Position numbers and translations under genes: made by a program
In this document: positions 27,154 to 35,572 of the stretch, one piece after another
How the letters are laid out: each line of letters starts with the position of its first letter
How positions within the stretch are numbered: position 1 is the stretch's first letter
The notes under the pieces: generated by a model
The model's database searches: none
What the model was told of the DNA's origin: nothing
The model's input: only the letters and a program-made list of their open reading frames with translations
Source: Burkholderiales bacterium
Lineage (GTDB): Bacteria > Pseudomonadota > Gammaproteobacteria > Burkholderiales > Burkholderiaceae_C
DNA length: 64,000 nucleotides
Direction: 5' to 3'
NCBI GenBank assembly: GCA_013044035.1
Contig: JABEVE010000031.1
Coordinates: 62,001 to 126,000 of the forward strand

Positions 27154-28455
27154 ATGGCACATGTCGTCGTATTAGGGGCTGGAATCGGCGGCATGCCCGC
27201 TGCCTACGAGGCTCGCGCCCTGCTGGGGAACGAGCACAAGATCACGGTCATCAATACCGTGAATGACTTTCAGTTCGTTCCCTCGAATCCCTGGGTCGCG
27301 GTGGGTTGGCGCAAGCGCGAGGACGTCGTGTTTCCGATGCGTCCGTATCTCGAGCGCAAGGGCATTGACTTCGTCGCGCAAGCCGCCACCGACATCGACC
27401 CGGCCGGCAACAGCATCACGCTGCAGAACGGTGACACCGTTCACTACGACTACCTGTTGATCACCACCGGCCCGAAGTTGTCGTTCGAGGATGTGGAGGG
27501 TTCCGGCCCCAATGGCGGATACACCCAGTCGATTTGCACCATCGACCACGCCGAGAAATGCTACGAGGATTTTCAGAAGCTATGCGACAGCCCAGGCCAT
27601 GTCATCGTCGGTGCCATGCCGGGGGCCAGTTGCTTCGGGCCCGCCTATGAGTACACCATGATCCTGGATGCGGCCCTGCGCAAGAAAAAACTGCGCAGCA
27701 GGGTTCCCATCACCTTCGTCACTGCCGAGCCTTACATCGGGCATCTGGGGCTGGACGGCGTGGGCGATTCCAAGGGCATCATGGAGCACGAATACCGCGA
27801 CCATGACATCCGCTGGATCACCAATGCCAGGACCACCAAGGTCGAGGCCGGCAAGATGTTTGTTGACGAACTCGACATGCAAGGCCATGTCGTGAAACAG
27901 CATGAACTGCCCTTCAAGCACGCCATGATGCTGCCGGCCTTCAAGGGTGTCGATGCCGTGGCCAAGGTCGACGGTTTGTGCAATCCGCGTGGCTTCGTCA
28001 TGGTCGACGGTTTCCAGCGCAACCCGAAATACAAGAACATCTATTCGGCCGGAGTGTGCATCGCCATTCCTCCCGTGGGCCCGACTCCGGTGCCCTGCGG
28101 CGTGCCCAAGACCGGCTACATGATCGAGTCCATGGTCACGGCGGTGGTTCACAACATCCAGGAAGAACTCGCCGGTCAACAGCCCAGCCACAAGGGCACC
28201 TGGCAAGCCATCTGCCTGGCGGACTTCGGTACCACCGGCGCGGCCTTCGTCGCCATTCCCCAGATCCCGCCGCGTGACGTGAACTGGTTCGGTTCCGGCA
28301 AATGGGTGCATCTGGCCAAGATTGCCTTCGAAAAATACTTCATCCGCAAGATGAAGAAGGGCAGCTCAGAGCCGATTTACGAGAAGTACGTGATGAAGCT
28401 CATCGGCTTCAAGCGCCTGCAGGACAAGGTGTTGCACCCGCACCACCAGACCTGA
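27154..28455 (+). CDS. sqr: Sulfide:quinone oxidoreductase
   Basis: Membrane-associated flavoprotein that oxidizes sulfide to sulfane sulfur and reduces quinone. The 433-residue product has the FAD-binding motif VVLGAGIGGMPAAYEA at the N-terminus. It matches, as I remember it, the structurally known Acidithiobacillus ferrooxidans enzyme closely, including FQFVPSNPWVAVGW and GYMIESMVTAVVHNI. The three redox cysteines have counterparts at C128 (QSICTIDH), C160 (PGASCFGPAYEY) and C354 (QAICLADFG). The C-terminal amphipathic region (KIAFEKYFIRKMKKG) would hold it on the membrane. The start at 27154 has GGAGG 9 nt upstream. Confidence 0.95.
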   Translation: MAHVVVLGAGIGGMPAAYEARALLGNEHKITVINTVNDFQFVPSNPWVAVGWRKREDVVFPMRPYLERKGIDFVAQAATDIDPAGNSITLQNGDTVHYDYLLITTGPKLSFEDVEGSGPNGGYTQSICTIDHAEKCYEDFQKLCDSPGHVIVGAMPGASCFGPAYEYTMILDAALRKKKLRSRVPITFVTAEPYIGHLGLDGVGDSKGIMEHEYRDHDIRWITNARTTKVEAGKMFVDELDMQGHVVKQHELPFKHAMMLPAFKGVDAVAKVDGLCNPRGFVMVDGFQRNPKYKNIYSAGVCIAIPPVGPTPVPCGVPKTGYMIESMVTAVVHNIQEELAGQQPSHKGTWQAICLADFGTTGAAFVAIPQIPPRDVNWFGSGKWVHLAKIAFEKYFIRKMKKGSSEPIYEKYVMKLIGFKRLQDKVLHPHHQT

Positions 28456-28489
28456 CGCGCCCCGCATCACGCCACATACCGCGCCAGAC

Positions 28490-28524
28490 GTCGGGCAAGC
28501 CTAGGGCCTGACCCGGCATTTTTT
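28490..28524 (+). terminator. Possible intrinsic terminator after sqr
   Basis: GTCGGG and CCCGGC can pair around a loop of about 16 bases and are followed by A and six T residues. The structure starts 35 bp after the sqr stop. The stem is short with one G-T pair, so confidence is moderate. Confidence 0.5.
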
Positions 28525-28577
28525 ATGTTCGTCCCGCCGCAAGCAAGTTGGGCCTGCGGCAGGATGCGTCCCGAGGC

Positions 28578-29702
28578 TCAGGCGGCTTGTCTGGACTGTT
28601 CGTCCAGGGTGGGGTAGTCGGTGTAGCCATGCTCGCCACCGCCATAGAACGTCGTGGCGTCAGGCTTGTTCAGCGCGGCACCTCGGGCGAAGCGCTCCAC
28701 CAGATCCGGATTGGCAATGTAGGAGCGGCCGAAGGCCACCGCATCGGCCATGCCCGAGGCGATGCGCGCCCCGGCTGATTCCGGGGTGTAGCCGCCGCAG
28801 ACGATGATGCGTCCTCCGTAGGCTGCGCGCAACTGCTGGCGGAAACTGTCGGTCAGCGCCGGTCCGCCGGCCCAGTCGGGCTCGGCAACGTGGATGTAGG
28901 CCACGCCGCGGCGGTCAAACTCGCGCGCCAGGTGCAGGTGAATGGCCTCGGTCTCGGTGTCGACGATATCGTGGCGGGTGAAGTGCGGTGAGATGCGCAC
29001 GCCCACGCGATCCGCCCCGGCGACGGCGATGATCGCGTCCATCGCCTCCAACACCAGCCGGGCACGGTTCTCCAGGCTGCCACCGTACTGGTCGGTGCGC
29101 TGGTTACTGTTGGTCGAGAGAAATTGCTGCAGCAAATAGCCATTCGCACTGTGCAACTCGAGCATGTCGAAGCCCGCAGCCAGCGCGTTGGTTGCAGCTC
29201 GAGCATAGTCGGCGACGATGCCGGCAATCTCGTGGGTTTGCAGCGCGCGCGGCATGTCGCAGGGTACGCGTGCCGGGCCCTCGGGTGTCACGACAAAGGA
29301 CTCTCCGGTGTCGCTGCGAATGGCCGACGGCGCCACCGGTGCCTGGCCATTTTCTTGCAGCAGATGATGCGAAATACGGCCCACATGCCAGATTTGCAAG
29401 GCCATATGGCCGCCGGCTGCGTGAACCGCATCGGTCACCAGTTTCCAGCCTGCGACTTGGGCGTCGTTGTAGATGCCGGGCGTCCATGCATAGCCCTGGC
29501 CCTGGCGGGAGATTTGTGTGGCCTCGCTGATGATCAGTCCGGCACCGGCGCGCTGGGCGTAGTAGGTGGCGTTCATCGCGCTGGGGATGTCGCCGGGCTG
29601 GCTGGCGCGTGAGCGCGTGAGCGGAGCCATGACGATGCGATTCGGCAGTTTCAGGGAGCCGAAGTTCACGGGAGAGAAAAGCTGGGGAAATGAAGTGTTC
29701 AT
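28578..29702 (-). CDS. Old yellow enzyme-family NADH:flavin oxidoreductase/alkene reductase (NemA-like)
   Basis: FMN enzyme that reduces activated alkenes or nitro compounds with NAD(P)H. The 374-residue product has the OYE start block LFSPVNFGSLKLPNRIVMAPLTR, the substrate-site His/Asn pair in ELHSANGYLLQQFLS, YGGSLENRARLVLEAMDA, and the FMN-phosphate loop near ADAVAFGRSYIANPDLVER. The start at 29702 (MNTSFPQLF) is set by homology. It diverges from soeA with a 284-bp gap; a role in electrophile detoxification is likely, with no clear link to sulfur. Confidence 0.92.
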   Translation of the reverse strand: MNTSFPQLFSPVNFGSLKLPNRIVMAPLTRSRASQPGDIPSAMNATYYAQRAGAGLIISEATQISRQGQGYAWTPGIYNDAQVAGWKLVTDAVHAAGGHMALQIWHVGRISHHLLQENGQAPVAPSAIRSDTGESFVVTPEGPARVPCDMPRALQTHEIAGIVADYARAATNALAAGFDMLELHSANGYLLQQFLSTNSNQRTDQYGGSLENRARLVLEAMDAIIAVAGADRVGVRISPHFTRHDIVDTETEAIHLHLAREFDRRGVAYIHVAEPDWAGGPALTDSFRQQLRAAYGGRIIVCGGYTPESAGARIASGMADAVAFGRSYIANPDLVERFARGAALNKPDATTFYGGGEHGYTDYPTLDEQSRQAA

Positions 29703-29986
29703 GGACGGTCCTTTGGACGGGTTCGAGCGACGCCTTGCTTGTCTGGCAGAAGCTTGTCGATGTTGCAGCGCAAGATGCATCGTAAGTAAACCCGCGCGAC
29801 GTTGCAGAAGGCGTGACCCGACATGGCGCCTGAATCCGTGGTATGCGAACACGATCCGAGGCACGCCGCACGCTCTCCGATCAAAAAAAGCGGTGAATGT
29901 GAACCAAACATTGCGTTGGAAATGGCCTGCCTCAGGCCCTAGGGTTGAGGGCAGAACCTTCACACACCGTTGTCCGAGCCCCCATC

Positions 29987-32900
29987 ATGTCCGGCCTTGC
30001 CACCCTGATCGACCGCATCTTCTCCAACGGTCGTCCGCTGCACGATCCCACGGCGCACCCAGCCGGCGTCAGCACCATCAAGTCCACCACCTGCTACATG
30101 TGCGCCTGCCGCTGCGGCATTCATGTGCATGTGCGCGACGGCGAAGTGCGCTACATCGAGGGCAACCCCAACCATCCGCTCAACCATGGCGTGATCTGCG
30201 CCAAGGGCTCGGCCGGCATCATGAAACAGGTTTCGCCCGCGCGGCTGACGCAGCCCCTGCGGCGCAAACCCGGCGCCGAGCGCGGGGCGGGGGAGTTCGA
30301 GCCCATCACCTGGGACGAGGCCTTGCGCCTGCTGGAGGAGCGGCTGCGCCACCTGCGCGCCACCGACCCCAAGCAATTCGCCCTGTTCACCGGGCGCGAC
30401 CAGATGCAGGCCCTCACCGGCTTGTTCGCCCGCGAATTCGGCACCCCCAACTACGCCGCCCATGGCGGCTTCTGTTCGGTCAACATGGCCGCTGGCATGA
30501 TCTACACCACCGGCGGCAGCTTCTGGGAGTTCGGCGGCCCGGACCTCAAGCAGTCCAGGCTGTTCGTCATGATCGGCACCGCCGAAGACCACCACAGCAA
30601 CCCGCTGAAGCTGGCGCTGTCGGACTTCAAGCGCGCCGGCGGGCGCTTCATCTCCATCAACCCGGTGCGCAGCGGCTACTCGGCGGTGGCCGACGAGTGG
30701 ATCCCCATCCGTCCCGGCACCGACGGCGCGCTGTTCATGGCGTTGCTGCACGAACTCTTGCGCACCGGCCGCTTCGCCGCCGCCACCACCGCCCGTGACA
30801 CCAACGCCGCGCAGTTGGTGCGGGTGCAGCCCGGCCACCCGGACGACGGCATGATGGTGCGCAACCCCGATGGTGACGTGGGCGACCCCGCCGCGCCGCG
30901 CAACGCCTGGTGGTGGGACGCGGTCACCCAGAAGCCCGTGCCGGCCTGGGCCGACGACGCGCAGCCGGCCCTGTTCGGCCACTACCGCCTGCCCGACGGC
31001 ACCCCGGTGGCCACCGCGCTGCAGCTGCTGCGCGAGCAGGTGGCGGCATGCACGCCGCAATGGGCCGCCACCATCACCGGCATCAGCGCCGCGCGGATTG
31101 CGCAGCTGGCCGAGGAGATGGCCGAGGCCGCCATCGACCAGGCCTTCGACGTGCCCCAGGACTGGACCGACGCCTGGGGCAGGGCGCACAGCCACGTCAC
31201 CGCCCGGCCACTGGCGTTTCACGCCATGCGCGGTCTGGCGGCGCATTCCAACGGCTTTCAGACCATTCGCGCCCTGGCCGTGCTGATGAGCCTGCTCGGC
31301 ACCATCGACGCGCCCGGCGGTTTCCGCCACAAGCCGCCCTACCCCAAGCAGACGCCGCCGGGGGTGCGCACCGCGCGCTCATGGAGCGACGTCAAGCCCA
31401 ACACGCCACTGCACGGCGCGCCGCTGGGCTGGCCCACCGGGCCCGAGGACCTGATGGTGGACGAAGCCGGGCGGCCCATGCGCATCGACAAGGCCTTCTC
31501 CTGGGAGCATCCGCTGGCGGTGCACGGACTCATGCACAACGTCATCACCAACGCCTGGCGCGGCGACCCCTACCCCATCGACACGCTGCTGATCTTCATG
31601 TCCAACATGGCGTGGAATTCGGCCATGAACACGCAGCGCATGCGTCGCATGCTCACCGACAAGCGTGCCGACGGCGAGCACAAGATTCCCTTCCTGGTGG
31701 TGTGCGACGCCTTCCAGTCCGAGATGGTGGCCTTCGCCGATCTGGTGCTGCCCGACACCAGCTACCTGGAACGCTTCGATGCGATGTCCATGCTCGACCG
31801 CCCGATCTCCGAATTCGACGGCGCGATGGACTCGGTGCGCGTGCCCGTGGTGCCGGCCCTGGGCGCATGCCGGCCGTTCCAGGAGGTGCTGATCGAGCTG
31901 GCCTCGCGCCTGGGCTTTCCGGCGTTCACCGCCGCCGACGGCAGCCGCAAGTACAAGGGGTACACCGACTTCATCGTCAACTACGAAACGGCACCCGGCT
32001 CCGGCGTGGGCTTTCTCAGCGGCTGGCGCGGCAAGGACGGCAGCAAGACGCTCAAGGGCGAGCCCAACCCCGAGCAGTGGGAGCGCTACGCCGAGAACGA
32101 CTGCGTGCACTACACCCCCCTGCCCGAGAACCTGCGCTACCTGCGCGGCGTCAACCGCGACTACCTGCGCTACGCCAAGGCGATGGGCTGGAGGCGTCGT
32201 GACGACCCGGTGGTCATCGCCATCTACAGCGAGGTGCTGCAGAAGTTCCGCCTGGCCGCGCGTGACCGCACCGAGGAGGCGGCGGCCGCCGGCCCGGCCC
32301 CGCCGCGCCGCCAGCCACCGGCGCATCTGCGCGCGCGCATCGCCCACCATTTCGATCCCTTGCCCTTCTGGGAGCCGCCCTTGGAGCAGGCGCAGACCGA
32401 CGCCGCGGCCTTCCCGCTGGCGGCGGTGACGCAACGGCCCATGGCCATGTACCACGCCTGGGACGCGCAAAACGCCTGGCTGCGGCAGATCCACGGCCAC
32501 AACCCCTTGTTCGTCCACCCCCGCACCGCAAGCCAAGCCGGGGTGCAGGACGGCGCCTGGCTGTGGGTGGAGTCGCCCTGGGGCCGGGTGCGCTGCGTCG
32601 CACAGTATTCCGAGGCGGTGGAGCCCGGCACGGTGTGGACCTGGAACGCCATCGGCAAGGCCAGCGGTGCCTGGGGCCTGCAGCCGGGCGCGGCCGAGTC
32701 GCGCCGCGGCTTCCTGCTCAACCACCTGATCACCGACGAGCTGCCCGGTCGACCAGGCGCTCCCGGCCCCCTGTCCAACAGCGACCCCATCACCGGGCAG
32801 GCCGGCTGGTACGACGTGCGGGTGCGCCTGCGGCCAGCCGACGCGCCCGAGATGGCCACCAGCGACGATGCCTACGCCGAGGTCCACGGCGCTCCCCTGC

Positions 32901-33088
32901 CGCAAGCGCCCGACATGCTGCACGCGGTCGATGCCGACGCCAGCTGGCCCCGCCACACCGCGCTGCCGCTCACCCCCGGCCAGCACGCCGGGCCGCAATC
33001 GAACCCGAAGTCGCGTGAGCAGGTGCTGCGCTACTTCGCCGGGCGCATGCACCAGGCCACGGCTTCTCAACCCAAGGCCCGACCATGA
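29987..33088 (+). CDS. soeA: Sulfite-oxidizing enzyme molybdopterin subunit (SoeA-like, DMSO reductase family)
   Basis: Catalytic subunit of a complex-iron-sulfur molybdoenzyme. The N-terminus has the iron-sulfur signature C36-x2-C39-x3-C43 with C71 as fourth ligand, followed by the molybdopterin domains (FEPITWDEALRLLEERL, GGFCSVNMAAGMIYTTGG) and a C-terminal dinucleotide-binding domain (NPLFVHPRTASQAGVQDG). The 1033 residues start MSGLATLIDRIFSNG with no twin-arginine signal, so the protein should be cytoplasmic, as in SoeABC. Related polysulfide or tetrathionate reductases usually carry such a signal. The soeB start overlaps the stop (ATGA). SoeA is the best call; another CISM enzyme cannot be excluded. 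Confidence 0.87.
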   Translation: MSGLATLIDRIFSNGRPLHDPTAHPAGVSTIKSTTCYMCACRCGIHVHVRDGEVRYIEGNPNHPLNHGVICAKGSAGIMKQVSPARLTQPLRRKPGAERGAGEFEPITWDEALRLLEERLRHLRATDPKQFALFTGRDQMQALTGLFAREFGTPNYAAHGGFCSVNMAAGMIYTTGGSFWEFGGPDLKQSRLFVMIGTAEDHHSNPLKLALSDFKRAGGRFISINPVRSGYSAVADEWIPIRPGTDGALFMALLHELLRTGRFAAATTARDTNAAQLVRVQPGHPDDGMMVRNPDGDVGDPAAPRNAWWWDAVTQKPVPAWADDAQPALFGHYRLPDGTPVATALQLLREQVAACTPQWAATITGISAARIAQLAEEMAEAAIDQAFDVPQDWTDAWGRAHSHVTARPLAFHAMRGLAAHSNGFQTIRALAVLMSLLGTIDAPGGFRHKPPYPKQTPPGVRTARSWSDVKPNTPLHGAPLGWPTGPEDLMVDEAGRPMRIDKAFSWEHPLAVHGLMHNVITNAWRGDPYPIDTLLIFMSNMAWNSAMNTQRMRRMLTDKRADGEHKIPFLVVCDAFQSEMVAFADLVLPDTSYLERFDAMSMLDRPISEFDGAMDSVRVPVVPALGACRPFQEVLIELASRLGFPAFTAADGSRKYKGYTDFIVNYETAPGSGVGFLSGWRGKDGSKTLKGEPNPEQWERYAENDCVHYTPLPENLRYLRGVNRDYLRYAKAMGWRRRDDPVVIAIYSEVLQKFRLAARDRTEEAAAAGPAPPRRQPPAHLRARIAHHFDPLPFWEPPLEQAQTDAAAFPLAAVTQRPMAMYHAWDAQNAWLRQIHGHNPLFVHPRTASQAGVQDGAWLWVESPWGRVRCVAQYSEAVEPGTVWTWNAIGKASGAWGLQPGAAESRRGFLLNHLITDELPGRPGAPGPLSNSDPITGQAGWYDVRVRLRPADAPEMATSDDAYAEVHGAPLPQAPDMLHAVDADASWPRHTALPLTPGQHAGPQSNPKSREQVLRYFAGRMHQATASQPKARP

Positions 33089-34074
33089 CCCAACTCGCTC
33101 TGGTCATCGACCTGGATGTCTGCGTCGGCTGCCATGCCTGCGTCACGTCCTGCAAGCAATGGAACACCTCGGGCGCTGCCGGCCCCTTGAGCGACTTCGA
33201 CCCATACGGCCCCGACACCGCCGGCGTGTTTTTCAACCGCGTGCAGACCTTCGAGGTCGGCCAGTTTCCCCACACGCAGGTGGTGCATTTCCCCAAGAGC
33301 TGCCTGCACTGCGAGGAGCCGCCCTGCGTGCCCGTATGCCCCACGGGTGCCTCCTACAAGCGCAAGGAGGACGGCATCGTGCTGGTGGACGCCGACAAAT
33401 GCATCGGCTGCAAATACTGCGCCTGGGCCTGCCCCTACGGCGCCCGCGAGTTCGATGAGGACCGCGGCATCATGACCAAATGCACCCTGTGCGTGGACCG
33501 CATCTACGACGAAGCCACGCCGCCCGAGCGCCGCAAACCCGCCTGTGTCAACGCCTGCCCGACCCATGCGCGGCTGTTCGGCGATGTGCACGACCCCGAG
33601 TCCGAGGTGTCGCAAGCCATTCGCAGCCGGGGTGGCTACGCCCTGATGCCCGAACTCGGCACCCGCCCCGCCAACCAGTACTTGCCGCGCCGGGCGATGG
33701 TGGCCGCAGGTCTGCAGGATGGCGCGGCAGGCGGACCGGCCGCTGCCCAGCCCCAGCTTCCATCGCAAGCCGGCATGCCGCCCGCGATGGCCGACACGGG
33801 GGAGTGTGCCGCCGCCACGGAGCTGGTGCGCGAGAGCGAAAGCCTGCTGTCACGCATCTTCGGCCGCATGACGGGCGGCGTGGCCAGCAGGCGCACAGCG
33901 GCGGCATCGGCGGCATCGCCGACATCGTCCACACGCGCCAGTGCGGGCCGCGCATGCAGCGGCTGCGGATGCGACAAAGCTGCAGCCGCCGGCGCGGTCG
34001 CGGACTTGGCGCAGCATGCTGGCGCTGCCAGTGCCGCGCCACAGCTGGCCGCCGCTCGGCCCGGAGGACGTTGA
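33085..34074 (+). CDS. soeB: Iron-sulfur electron-transfer subunit (SoeB-like) with long C-terminal extension
   Basis: Carries electrons between the molybdenum subunit and the membrane anchor. Four cysteine clusters typical of the four-[4Fe-4S] subunits are present: C13-x2-C16-x2-C19-x3-C23, CLHCEEPPCVPVCP, CIGCKYCAWACP, and CTLCVDRI with CVNACP. The conserved part ends near residue 200. About 125 Ala/Ser/Arg-rich residues follow, ending with CSGCGCDK near residue 293. That tail is unusual for the family. Coupled to soeA by a 4-bp overlap; soeC starts 2 bp after its stop. Confidence 0.9.
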   Translation: MTQLALVIDLDVCVGCHACVTSCKQWNTSGAAGPLSDFDPYGPDTAGVFFNRVQTFEVGQFPHTQVVHFPKSCLHCEEPPCVPVCPTGASYKRKEDGIVLVDADKCIGCKYCAWACPYGAREFDEDRGIMTKCTLCVDRIYDEATPPERRKPACVNACPTHARLFGDVHDPESEVSQAIRSRGGYALMPELGTRPANQYLPRRAMVAAGLQDGAAGGPAAAQPQLPSQAGMPPAMADTGECAAATELVRESESLLSRIFGRMTGGVASRRTAAASAASPTSSTRASAGRACSGCGCDKAAAAGAVADLAQHAGAASAAPQLAAARPGGR

Positions 34075-34076
34075 GC

Positions 34077-35012
34077 ATGCGTCCAGCCTGGTCGGTTCTA
34101 GTCCTCACCACCTGGCTCGGCTGCGCCCAGGGCCTGGCCGTGGCGCTGGCCTTGGTGGCCTTGGGCGCCTTCGGTGGCCTATCCGTGGCGCAGGGCGTGG
34201 CCCAACTGGCTTTGCTCATCGTGCTGCTGCTCGGTGCCGGCGGACTGGTGGCTTCGTTCCTGCACCTGGGCCGGCCCGAGCGTGCCTGGCGCGCTGCCGC
34301 AATGTGGCGCACGTCGTGGCTGTCGCGCGAGGTCATCGCCCTGCCGGCTTTTCTGGGTGTGGCCGCGCTCTGCTGGGCGGCGCTGCGCTGGGGCGGGGCC
34401 CTGTCGCAGCTGCTGGCCTTCGTGCTGCTGGCGCTGGCCGCGGTCGTCTTGTGGGTTTGCACCGCGATGATCTATGCCGGGGTGCGCTTCATCCGCGAGT
34501 GGGCCACGCCCTGGACCCTGGTGAATTTCGTGCTCATGGGCCTGGCCTCGGGTTTCATCCTCGCCGCGTTGCTGTTTGCCTGGCAGGGCCTGCCGGCGCG
34601 CGCCTTGGTGGCCTCGGCCCTGGCGCTCACCCTGGCGGCGGCGCTGGCGCGCACCGCACTGTTCCTGCGCAACGCCAGGCTGCAGCCGGCAGGCAGCCTG
34701 GCCACGGCCATCGGTGTGCGCTCGGGCGCCATCCGGCAGATTTCGCGCGGCTTCACCGCCGGCAGCTTCAATCTGCACGAGTTCACGCATGGCGCCAGCG
34801 CCATGTGCGTGGCGGCGGTGCAGTTGGGGTTTGCCGTGTTCGGCTTCGGCCTGCCCCTGGCGCTGCTGGGCGCGTCCGCCGGTGCGGCCCAGCCCACAGC
34901 CTGGCTGCTGGCCGCCTGGCTGCTGCACATGGCCGGGCTGGTGCTGGAGCGCTGGTGGTTCTTTGCGCAGGTGAACCATCCGCAAAACCGCTATTACGCA
35001 GCAGCGCATTGA
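34077..35012 (+). CDS. soeC: DmsC/NrfD-type membrane anchor subunit (SoeC-like)
   Basis: Integral-membrane quinone-interacting subunit of the molybdoenzyme. The 311 residues contain about eight hydrophobic helices, with SFLHLGRPERAWRA after the second, a motif of the DmsC family, and IYAGVRFIREWATPWTLVNF. The DmsC rather than NrfD type and the order catalytic, iron-sulfur, anchor match SoeABC. The start is ATG 34077, with GGAGG at 34063-34067. Confidence 0.88.
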   Translation: MRPAWSVLVLTTWLGCAQGLAVALALVALGAFGGLSVAQGVAQLALLIVLLLGAGGLVASFLHLGRPERAWRAAAMWRTSWLSREVIALPAFLGVAALCWAALRWGGALSQLLAFVLLALAAVVLWVCTAMIYAGVRFIREWATPWTLVNFVLMGLASGFILAALLFAWQGLPARALVASALALTLAAALARTALFLRNARLQPAGSLATAIGVRSGAIRQISRGFTAGSFNLHEFTHGASAMCVAAVQLGFAVFGFGLPLALLGASAGAAQPTAWLLAAWLLHMAGLVLERWWFFAQVNHPQNRYYAAAH

Positions 35013-35103
35013 GTTGAGACCACGCACTGACCCGCATCTGCAGTGAACCAAGCGCGCGGCCGGGGTTCTGAGAAGGCGTTCCATCGCTCACGGAGTTGCC
35101 CCG

Positions 35104-35535
35104 ATGTCTGGTTTTGATCGCGCGGTCGCACTGGTCGCCGCTTGTCTGCTGGGTGTTTCCAGCGCCCTGGCGCAGACCTCGGCGGCATCCGGCGCCATAG
35201 ACGCCACGGCCCCGGTTTGCGAGCACACCTGCCTGCGTGCTCTCAACCGGCAGATGAGCCAGCTTTACCGCGCCGAGTTGGCCCGCACCCAGGGCACCAT
35301 CGGCGAGCGCAGGCTCATTCATGCACAAAACCTCTGGCGCCGTTACACCAACGCCGATTGCATGTTCCGCCTGGGCCCGCAACGCACGGGCGGACCGGAT
35401 TGGGTGACGCAGGAGGACAGTTGCCTGGCCGCGCATGTGCAACGCCGCATCACCGCCCTGCAAGGTTTTGACGATTGCCGCCGGCATGGCAACTGCCCGG
35501 CCATCGGCCCGGTGTGGGGTGGCGGCGCGCCCTGA
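35104..35535 (+). CDS. Exported LprI/DUF1311-like protein
   Basis: A 143-residue protein with a signal peptide (VALVAACLLGVSSALAQ). The following domain has four to six cysteines and the DUF1311/LprI pattern CLRALNRQMSQLYRAELA, LWRRYTNADCMF and EDSCLAAHVQRRITAL. LprI is a lysozyme inhibitor; most bacterial DUF1311 proteins are uncharacterized, so function here is open. It follows soeC by 91 bp and could be read from the same transcript. Confidence 0.75.
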   Translation: MSGFDRAVALVAACLLGVSSALAQTSAASGAIDATAPVCEHTCLRALNRQMSQLYRAELARTQGTIGERRLIHAQNLWRRYTNADCMFRLGPQRTGGPDWVTQEDSCLAAHVQRRITALQGFDDCRRHGNCPAIGPVWGGGAP

Positions 35536-35572
35536 TGCCGTGGCGCAGGGTGCGCAACGGCGTCAGTCGGTC

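Noticed and set aside
26861-27160. Short minus-strand open frame with a hydrophobic stretch (IAPIIALAIVPAIRPIGRI) in the sqr upstream gap
   Set aside because: No recognizable family, no good ribosome-binding site, and the frame runs through the 22-bp palindrome; best read as non-coding.
31379-33070. Long minus-strand open frame antisense to soeA
   Set aside because: The frame has no domain or signal and soeA motifs occupy the opposite strand; typical shadow.
33480-34076. Extended N-terminus of soeC overlapping soeB
   Set aside because: The frame is open but Arg/Pro-rich without conserved sequence; ATG 34077 has GGAGG and begins at the first membrane helix.
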